Source: Batkoa obscura (lineage: Eukaryota > Entomophthoromycota > Entomophthoromycetes > Entomophthorales > Batkoaceae). Taken from it: a DNA stretch of 64,000 nt. Below are positions 56,191 through 64,000 of this stretch, one piece after another. How positions within the stretch are numbered: position 1 is the first letter of the stretch; each line of letters opens with the position of its first letter. Under the pieces are notes generated by a model. It had not been told where the DNA came from. It saw only the letters and a program-made list of their open reading frames with translations, and did not search any database. The stretch spans positions 248,001 through 312,000 of the forward strand of contig JASVEC010000002.1 of assembly GCA_030770535.1 (NCBI GenBank). The letters are read 5' to 3'. A program made the position numbers and the translations under genes.

Positions 56191-56634
56191 AACAAAGTTT
56201 AAATGTTAATATATTAATAATAAGTTGAGGCATGAAATATTATAACTAATATATCTTTTATTCTTATAATCTCAACGGTTTTTTGGTATGTGAAAGATTT
56301 TAAATGAGACTATTAAATCAAAGTTTGAGTCAATTTTTATTATCATAATATTTCTAATAAATGATAAATTAGGATTCAAACTAATTTCTAATTAGATTTA
56401 ATTTCTTTTCAACTATTTTATCATTTTGTATAATGGTATTTTATTATACTAATACTTCTATCTTTATATATTTGTTTGTTTATACAGCTTAATTTTGATT
56501 ATTATTACATTTTAACATTATTTGGAACAATCTTCGGGGTAGTTAATTAGTAAAAATACTTTGTAGATTCTGATTGGGGCTTCCATTTTTCGATATAAAA
56601 TTTTAATTTCAAGTATAGAATTGTTATTTTAATT
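56191..56634. other. intergenic, no feature seen
   Basis: 444 bp before the intact membrane-family gene. No TATAAATA box; a T-rich leader precedes the ATG. Confidence 0.5.
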
Positions 56635-58059
56635 ATGTTTTTATCTTTATTTCTAATTAGTCTTTCACTTTCTAAAATTAATGCAATGATACCAAGAGTA
56701 ACTGGTGGTAAATGTATTATAGTAGAAGATGAATTGTACTATTTAGGTGGGATAATTGGTATACCAAATATAAGCATATCTCAATATAATAAACAGCTAT
56801 TTAAATTAAATTTAAAAAAAGGAGTAAAGTTAATTGGTAATATCGCGGAGTGGGAGATATACAATGTGACAAATTCACCAACGCTTTCATACTTTACAAG
56901 CCCCTTAAATAAGATGTTTTATATTGGAAACAAGACATTGGTCCATTTTGATCAATACAAATCTGATCCAATATTAGCTTACACTCGTTTTGATATTGAA
57001 AAGAAAGAATGGTATGGTGAATATGCTATCAATGAACTTTACCATGAAAATGTTATAAATTTTTCTGAAAAAGATTCCATTCAATATACTGGACTTTTTA
57101 ATACTTTACAGGATGAACGTAATTTAAACAAATTTTATATTGCAAATGTAATTGATGTACCAACTCTACCAACAAAATTAATATCATTTGATATTCAAAC
57201 AAAAGAAATGAAAACAGTATATGAATCAAGTAGAGGCTCTGAAATATATTTACAGTTTATATACGGTAATAAATTGTATTTTTATGAACAATTGAGAGAA
57301 ATTGAACAATCAATGACAACTAGAGGTCTATACCAATTAGATTTAGAATCATATAGAATAGAACAGTATAACATTACTTATAGAAAAGACATGGGACCAC
57401 CGGAAATAATATTCAATGATTCAGCTTATTTTGTTTTTGATTATGGCAGAAGTGCCCAAGTTGAAATTGCTGAGTTTCAAATTCAATCATTAAGTTATAG
57501 ACCAGTAAAAAAAACAGTTATATTCGAGTCCCGTGGGTGTTTTACTAATTATAGAAATTATCTCATAAGCTCCTTTGGTTATTATCTAGTTGCTACTGAA
57601 CAGTTTAGCAATTATACAAACAATTATGTTACCTTTAATTCTAGTGAAAGTTCAAATAAAGTTCAAATCTATAATTTAACTAATTGGGAACAAGTCGATG
57701 GTATAGCTCCAACGAATGAAAATGAAGGTAGTAGTCATACAGACTCGATAACTAGTAATAACAGCAATTCGTTAATCGAAGGCATTACAGGAGGAATACT
57801 AGTCATGATTTTAATAGTTTCAATTGTATTATTTTTAGTACATAGACATCAATTTAGCAAAAAAAGAGCACCAAGTTTTATTATAGATCCAATTCATATC
57901 AAACCAATGAATCCATTAGATTGTAATAATGAATACTATAACGCCGAAATCTTCAGTCATTCACAAGAGATTGATAATGTTATTACCATGCTACCTATAG
58001 ACATGCATATCGAAGCTTTAAAAGCCACCGATATAAACAAAGAAAGAGCGAGTCAATGA
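56635..58059 (+). CDS. propeller-like single-pass membrane protein, intact copy P4
   Basis: 474 residues. A signal peptide (1-17) is followed by an extracellular domain (about 18-380) rich in short beta-strand-like motifs: CIIVEDELYYLGG at 27-39 is kelch-like, and FDIQTKEMKTVY, LYQLDLESYRIEQY and VQIYNLTNWEQVD recur with the spacing of propeller blades. There are many Asn-glycosylation sites. One transmembrane helix (about 384-402) is followed by HRHQFSKKR and a cytoplasmic tail of about 65 residues with IKPMNPLDCNN and EIFSHSQEIDNV. Topology predicts a type I surface protein, perhaps a receptor or adhesin. Five decayed paralogues lie in this window (35469-40227 and 60454 onward); this is the only intact one. 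No intron. The kelch/propeller call is a fold-level inference. Confidence 0.7.
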   Translation: MFLSLFLISLSLSKINAMIPRVTGGKCIIVEDELYYLGGIIGIPNISISQYNKQLFKLNLKKGVKLIGNIAEWEIYNVTNSPTLSYFTSPLNKMFYIGNKTLVHFDQYKSDPILAYTRFDIEKKEWYGEYAINELYHENVINFSEKDSIQYTGLFNTLQDERNLNKFYIANVIDVPTLPTKLISFDIQTKEMKTVYESSRGSEIYLQFIYGNKLYFYEQLREIEQSMTTRGLYQLDLESYRIEQYNITYRKDMGPPEIIFNDSAYFVFDYGRSAQVEIAEFQIQSLSYRPVKKTVIFESRGCFTNYRNYLISSFGYYLVATEQFSNYTNNYVTFNSSESSNKVQIYNLTNWEQVDGIAPTNENEGSSHTDSITSNNSNSLIEGITGGILVMILIVSIVLFLVHRHQFSKKRAPSFIIDPIHIKPMNPLDCNNEYYNAEIFSHSQEIDNVITMLPIDMHIEALKATDINKERASQ

Positions 58060-59026
58060 TATCGAACAGCTACTATTTAATGGTTATTTTTATTTAGCTT
58101 CTATTTTAGTTATCTTAAACTGGAGGTTGATTTTAAAAATTATTACAATAATTTATTATAGATTATAAACTAAAATCTAATTGATAGCTGGTATGTAGTT
58201 TACAGCAAAAGTAATTTAATCTTATGAAAATTAATTTAAATCCTAAGTTGTTGTGTTAAGGTGTCAAAGGTCTATTTTAAAATAAAACTTTTATATAACT
58301 ATTACCCTAAATTAGAGCATCAAACGTTCTAATGAATGAGTTAACAACTAAAAAGAATGATACTTTTATGAGTTACGTTTTTATAAAATAATATCGTTAT
58401 TATAATATTAACTACGTTAACTAGAATCTAAAATGTGGTTCTACCATTAACAAAAAATACTGCTTGAACTCCATAGTTTACTTTTACTTTAAAATAAAAA
58501 AATGCTCATAATATTAATATGGAAATTTGATCTAAATTTTGATTAATTATTTAAAATAATTCCTTATCTTTTTAACCAAGATCATTTCTTTAAATGTTTA
58601 ATTATAGTGATTTCATAGTGTGAATAGTTTACTAACATTTTTAGCTTCATCCGAATATAAAAACATGTATAAATTAATCTTTCTTCTTAGCTGGAATGAT
58701 AGGATTTTTAGCAATATAACATACTATTTATATTGAAGCCTATTTATTATCTTATTTCATGATATATGTATGTTTTTGTATAAGCTATAGCTTTACTAAG
58801 TATAAGTATAAAACTTGAGCCCACGTCGAAACAGATACAGATTGATCTAGCTATGACTTACTACCCAATTCCTTCATTATGGCTCTAATACGATGTCTAC
58901 TTGTTTAACTCAGTAATAGCAGTTAGATCTAAAATGATTTATTATATTTGATGGGTGTACTTTAATACTATGATGTAAAGTACTTTTTGCTTCCTTACGT
59001 AAATAAAATATTTTATGTAAATTATA

Positions 59027-59134
59027 ATATGGGGATATACTTTTTGGTTTAAGAATTTTACTAATAATCTTTCCACTTAAACAGTGCTTAAAAGAGAGAA
59101 AAGTGATGGAACTAAAAAAGAGACACTCTCATAT
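59027..59134 (+). mobile_element. MITE copy 16
   Basis: Direct orientation. The left end is ATATGGGGATAT and the right end is degenerate (CACTCTCATAT). Confidence 0.88.
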
Positions 59135-59318
59135 CAATTGTGTTTAATCGATTTCAATTTTAATCCAGTGTTTCTATATTTACATTCTTTGGACTAGGAG
59201 TCGAGGCTTCTACTCAACTTTGTAAAATAGAATGATTTTACCATACAAACATCAGTAAAAGTGTCAAGCTTATCACATATATCATTGTTATTAATATATT
59301 GTTGACTTAGGTTCACTA

Positions 59319-59424
59319 AATGGGGATGTATTTTTGTGTTTAAGAATTTTACTAACAATTTTTCCACTCAAATAGTGCTTAAAAAACGGAAAAATAATGA
59401 AATCAAAAAAAACAGCCCCATATC
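59319..59424 (+). mobile_element. MITE copy 17
   Basis: Direct orientation, about 185 bp from copy 16 and in the same orientation. The ends are AATGGGGATG and AGCCCCATAT. Confidence 0.9.
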
Positions 59425-59555
59425 TTCCTTATAAAATAAATGCATCATTCAAATACCTTTATAAGCTATAGAAAGGTTGTTTTTCTAAGATATCAAAGTA
59501 TCTCTTTTCATTTTTTAGAGGTTTTAAAACTCAAAGCTCTTCTAACAGTTTTAAA

Positions 59556-59801
59556 ATGCAAAAATTTTCCACCGTTTCAATAGCCTTACCTAACATTTCA
59601 TCTTATTTACCCTCTTATACCATCACCTCTTATGATTCAGGCTTTTCTTTTAAATTTTTTAACTTCAAACAATAGAATACTTGGGAGCCTCCGACTCTTT
59701 CAAGATTTTCAAAAAGATCCGGAGGTCTTATGAAGGCAATCTTACTTTTATTCTACCTGATTAAAGTATATAAAAATCAGGACATAATGGGTAGTTATTA
59801 G
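59556..59801 (+). pseudogene. short coding-like frame with one in-frame TAG
   Basis: From an ATG at 59556 the frame runs 39 codons to TAG (59673-59675), then stays open 41 more codons to TAG at 59799-59801. It is also open upstream of the ATG to about 59475. The translation is balanced: Ser/Thr/Pro-rich in the first part (STVSIALPNISSYLPSYTIT), then PPTLSRFSKRSGGLMKAILL. The local base composition is less AT-rich than its surroundings. I do not recognise it. A small gene recently broken by one stop is the simplest reading. Confidence 0.35.
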
Positions 59802-59970
59802 ATATAATCTGTATCATTACATTAGGTGACATTTACTAAATTAAGTAACTAGATATACCTTATAATACTTAGTACGATCTTAATTAGAAGCTGATTCTCT
59901 GCTAATATATTACTGTTTACAATAATTGAATTTAATTAGTTTTCTAACTAAATCTAATTCATTGTTTTAC

Positions 59971-60110
59971 AACTGTTTAAGTTTAAGTATGCACTAGTTA
60001 TCTATTCAGTTAAAAATAAACATTTAAGCATTAAGCTTCGAGTCAGCGTAATGATTCAGAAGCCAGTTATAGAAATCATCGCTAATTAGTGCATGCTTAA
60101 TTTAAACAGC
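59971..60110. repeat. inverted-repeat element
   Basis: A left arm (59973-60000, CTGTTTAAGTTTAAGTATGC then ACTAGTTA) matches the reverse complement of 60083-60109 with a few mismatches, around an 82-bp core. Complementarity extends weakly outward. MITE-like in form, and its termini differ from those of both other families here. Confidence 0.55.
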
Positions 60111-60453
60111 TATAATGATTAATGTTCTTTACTCCTAAAATTATATGGGGTTGTTCGGATTGGTTTCAGAATTTACTTAGAAATTAATTCAAACTTTAAG
60201 TTTCTGTGCAGTTTATAAAAAGTAACATAAAAACAAGCTTTAGCTGCAAACAGTTTTTAGAATTATAATATCGACACATATATTAGCTTAGTTATACTTT
60301 TTATTAATAAATTAAACTTGATATAGAAATATTGAAAAACACGACAGCTGTTCAGAACCAGAGTATGATTTTTTACTAATTTGCTTTTATATTTATAACT
60401 AAATCCAATTAGTTTTTTTACTTTAACTTTGTTTAGTATTTTGATGATTTTCA

Positions 60454-62311
60454 AAATGCTATAAATATAAATATACTATAGTAGAAGATGAATTATATTA
60501 TTTGAGTGGAGCAACTTCTATGCCAAACTTAAATATATCAATATAAAATAAACAACCGTTTGAACTAGATTTAAAAAAGTGATAAAATCAATTGACAATA
60601 CCGTAGAATGGAAGGAATACAATATGGCAAATTCATTAGATTTTAAAATTTTATTTTACATTGGAGACAAAATAGTAGTCTATTTTGATTGAAACAATTG
60701 AGAAAAGAATTTTCATGCAGATATTTTAATATTGAAAGGAAGGAGTAATATGATGAATATGATATTAGTAAAATTTATTATATTTGTAATACACATTTTT
60801 CTAAAAAAGAGTTTTCACGGGTTACTTTGTTTAACATTTTATAAGATGAAAAGAATTTGGATTTTATAGTATTAACACCTAAATTTCCAAATTTGGCACC
60901 TAACTTAATGTCATTCAGTATCTGAATTAGAGAAATAGAACCAACTTATGAGCCATATTTAGGGAATTTTATAGATTGACAATTTATTAGTGATAATAAG
61001 TTATATTTTCTCAAAAGATTGAGAAAAGCCTCAAAGCCAATCAGTAATGAATGGTTTTTTACGAATTTGACTCAACTTCTCATAAAATACAAAATTATAA
61101 TACTAGCTTTATGAGAGATTTTTGTTTTACAAAGTCAATTGATCAGTTTATTTTATTCTTACACTGGAAACACTTCTCAAAGTGACATTCACAAGCTTCA
61201 ATTTCAAACATCAACTTTTAGCCAATTAAATTATACATTTTTGCTTCATGGACTTAAATGCTTTATTATTTATAAGAACTTTTTGATAGATTTTCTTGGT
61301 TTTTATATTATCACTAGACCTAGGTATAGTGATATAGTGAAAAACTCGCTTCCTAAGCTACTTCTTAAAAGCCCAAATAAAGTTTATATTTATAATTTGA
61401 CTAGTTGGGAACAGGTAGATGGTACAGCTTCATTAAACAAAAATCAAGATAAGAAGTTAAAAGAGACTAATGATAAGGATCATATGAGTATTATAAATAA
61501 TAGTAATAATTGTGAAATCTGGTACTCAGGGTTTGGAGTCAAGAACAGCTATTGCTGGGTTGACTACACTATAAGTCCAAAGGTCTTAGTTTATGTGACT
61601 AAGATAGACTTGAGTTATGAGGAATAGCACGTAATAGGTTACAAGCTATATAAGACAAATAGAATAGACAATACTAATGTAAAATCTATGTAAAATACTA
61701 TTAAGAAAACGTAGTGGCTTTATTAAATGTTCGAGATATCAGGGATTAATTCAGTTAAAAAGCCTCGAACTATTATACTCTGTAAACTCTTTTATACTCT
61801 GAAAAGTATAAGTATCAAAATGAGAAGATAATATGGGGCTGTTTTTTTTAGTTTCATTATTTTTCCATTTTTTAAGCGCTATTTATGTGGAAAAATTGTT
61901 AGTAAAATTCTTAAATACAAAAATACATCCCCATATTCTTTTGGGTGGAACTAGAAATTCTCATAACAAATCAAAATAATTAACCATGGGACTGACAAAG
62001 CGATATTTCACAATAATAATAATTCATTAATTGAAGATACTGTAAGAGGAATTGGAGGCGCAATTTTAATAACATAGGTTATACTTTTTATGGATTATAA
62101 ATACAACTTAAAGAAAGAAAGGCTTTCTAGTTTTATCACTGAGCCTATTTTTATTAAACTAATAGACCCATTAGATCCTTATATTGATTAGTATAATACC
62201 AATATATTCAACTATTTACAAAAAACTGGTGGTTTTGTTCCCATAATACCTATAGAAGCCCATATCAAACTTTCAAAACCCATGGTTGAAGATAAACAAA
62301 AGTCAGCTTAA
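60454..62311 (+). pseudogene. propeller-like membrane family, copy P5 (decayed, interrupted)
   Basis: The N-terminal signal is lost; homology begins with the VEDELYYLSG block near 60480. It continues through a stretch matching PNKVYIYNLTSWEQVDG (61368-61418) and resumes near 61998 with the NNNNSLIEDTVRGIGG transmembrane start, then a tail (ITEPIFIKLIDPLD, PIEAHIKLSKP). About 500 bp of foreign DNA, containing MITE copy 18, splits it between 61500 and 61995. Multiple stops and frameshifts. Confidence 0.72.
61831..61936 (-). mobile_element. MITE copy 18
   Basis: Inverted orientation, with ends ATATGGGGCTG and CATCCCCATAT. It lies inside the DNA that interrupts pseudogene P5, so its insertion came after, or along with, the loss of that gene. 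Confidence 0.92.
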
Positions 62312-62504
62312 TGATTTCAGTAGTGTCAAAATATGATGCCAATAATTGATTTATTTTGAAATACACTTTATAAATCAGAGCTTGATGAGTTATAATCTTT
62401 TGTTTATTACATTCTTTATTATTAAAAAAACCAAATGCCACAAATTTCATAAACACTCTGTAGGCTCTAATCAGAGCTTTAGTTTTTGAAATAAATACTT
62501 TTTA

Positions 62505-64000
62505 ATGTTTGAGAACTGTTTTTATAAACACGTCCTTATACATATTTTTTATTAGTATTATATTTTGTAAGCTTGATACTATGGTACTAAGGCTAGATAA
62601 TAATAGTTATATCATAGTGAAAGATGAATTAAACTATTTTAGGTCAATGTCTTACATGCCAAATGTAAACTTATCTAAAGAAAATAAGCGATTGTTTAAG
62701 TTAGATTTAAAAAAGGGAATAAAGTTGATTGTTGATACTCTTGAATGGAAGTAATACAATATGAAAAACCCTCTTGATTTTTGTGACCCATATACCAATC
62801 TTTTTTAATTGGAAATGATCCAACAATTTATTCTATTGATATAGCCCAGAGCCAATATTAGTTTATAGCTGTTTTGACATTGAAAAGAAAGGATGGTACG
62901 ATATCTATTTTGCCAATGAACTCTATCATGAATACGAAATCTCTAATTCTAAAAGAGAACAGGTTCATTACGGTACATACCCTAATTTTATATTGTTACG
63001 GTAATCTATTTATTAACTTTATTAACTTTATTAACTTTATTAACTTTATTAACAATATTAATATTATCTAATATTGAAAATGAAGAATTAAAAACATTTT
63101 ATGAACCAAATGAAAATAGCTCTATATATTAACTATTTCTTAATGATTACTGACTGGTAAATGGAAATCCAGAAATCTTCAGTCTTTACTACATGATAAA
63201 ATTTACCTTTACGATTGACTTAAAATTAAGTGAGAACCTGCAGCAAATCAAGTGAATTTAATTAATCATTACAATGAAGTTAAAATTCAATCAACTAGAG
63301 CACAACAAAAAGAAACCATCAAGGGACTCATCAAGGTGATCCAGGAGAAAATAACTGTGAACATTAGGTTTAGTACTCTTTATAGCCTATAATTAGGTGC
63401 CACATGGCACTCCGAATGTATATAAATCTGACTCAGTTAACCAAATAAATATCAAACAATTATAAATAAAACTCACTTAGTATTCTTACTTTTGTTATTT
63501 TTAAACTTATCTTATTGACTATTAAATACTACCACAAGGTAATTGAATTTATGTTACCAAAGGATAAGAGGCAGCATCTAGAACGGAAGACTTCAGAAAA
63601 ACTAAGCCATTCCAGTGATGAAACTCAAAAACAACACTGATAACAAAACATACTATTTTGAAATTTCAAGCGATATTTCAAAACCAGTTAGTGATATTAA
63701 ATTAGCATGTTGATTAGATTTAATATCACATAAATTAGAAGAACGCAATATTAACTTTATGAGGTATTTAGAACTACCAATAATAAAGTCCAATCATTTT
63801 GGGTATTTTTCTTTTGATAATGATAATAGCATTCAAACTAAAATCCATGAGTTTTTATTTCGATCATTAGGCTTTAAGCCATCTAATAAAACAATCTGGT
63901 TCAATAGTAAGTGATGCTTTGCTACTTATAAGAATTATTTAACAAACTCTTTTAATTTTTTTAACTGATCTCAACTTGAGTATAGTAGTATGAAAAATAG
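62505..64000 (+). pseudogene. propeller-like membrane family, copy P6 (decayed, runs off window)
   Basis: Recognisable by the signal-like start, SYIIVKDELNYFRS and LFKLDLKKGIKLI (62600-62730), IEKKGWYDI-like sequence near 62880, and later GCFATYKNYL-like sequence near 63912. It has frameshifts, a 9-bp tandem repeat expansion (63012-63050) and an interruption of about 500 bp (roughly 63130-63630). The end lies beyond the window. Confidence 0.65.
63012..63050 (+). repeat. 9-bp tandem repeat inside P6
   Basis: The unit ATTAACTTT is repeated four times and then partly (ATTAACAAT). In frame it would read as repeated Ile-Asn-Phe. Confidence 0.9.

Larger units (their letters stand above)
58060..60453. 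other. intergenic with MITEs, a short frame and an inverted repeat
   Basis: 2.4 kb holding MITE copies 16 and 17, a short coding-like frame with one internal stop (59556-59801) and an inverted-repeat element (59971-60110). The remainder is AT-rich with no gene. Confidence 0.55.

Noticed and set aside
63356-63536. segment in P6 that looks like a solo LTR (TG...CA ends, TATA-like and AATAAA-like strings)
   Set aside because: No matching target duplication at the ends, no second copy in the window and no polymerase or capsid sequence. The ends could be chance. A genome-wide repeat search would decide.

Overview
The window is nuclear DNA of a fungus, very AT-rich between genes. The genes point that way: one gene encodes a whole fungal type I fatty acid synthase (beta and alpha halves fused, about 3953 residues), and others encode a SUN-family wall protein, a TVP18 Golgi protein and an Slm1-like PH protein. 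Spliceosomal introns are short (43-60 nt, one of 94). An EMC8/9 gene, absent from Saccharomyces-type yeasts, argues against Saccharomycotina. Fused FAS, high AT, two aldo-keto reductases and a secreted subtilase would suit an early-diverging lineage such as Entomophthoromycotina or Kickxellomycotina, but that placement is inference.

Layout. 1-13.4 kb is an accessory region: two small secreted precursor genes ending in kexin-type sites and a G-x-G-[KR]-x-Y-G peptide, a third decayed copy, ten of the 18 copies of a ~105-bp MITE, an aldo-keto reductase, a secreted subtilisin-like protease and a cytochrome P450. 13.4-21.3 kb holds a three-exon MFS sugar transporter, a four-exon EMC8/9 gene and a six-exon TVP18 gene whose stop codons face each other across one base, a dual-specificity phosphatase and a second aldo-keto reductase. 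21.3-26.2 kb is almost empty apart from three MITEs. 26.3-34.6 kb has the SUN protein, the PH protein and a 15-exon acetoacetyl-CoA synthetase that I rebuilt exon by exon. 35.4-40.2 kb and 56.6-64 kb hold six members of one family of predicted signal-peptide, beta-propeller-like, single-pass membrane proteins; only one (56635-58059) is intact. Between them lie the FAS gene (42935-54796) and an orphan gene (55546-56190).

How the genes fit together. FAS (cytosolic fatty acid synthesis) and acetoacetyl-CoA synthetase (makes acetoacetyl-CoA for sterol or ketone use) are core lipid metabolism; EMC8/9 and TVP18 are ER and Golgi membrane factors; the phosphatase and PH protein are signalling parts. 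The fast-evolving parts are the peptide precursors and the membrane family, which show duplication, decay and MITE insertion. Several genes have a TATAAATA-type box 39-57 nt upstream of the start codon. No tRNA, rRNA, CRISPR array or complete transposon with a transposase was seen.

Most novel signal: the kexin-processed peptide family, duplicated in inverted orientation with its promoter and 3' flank, and the one-intact-of-six membrane family with a conserved cytoplasmic tail.
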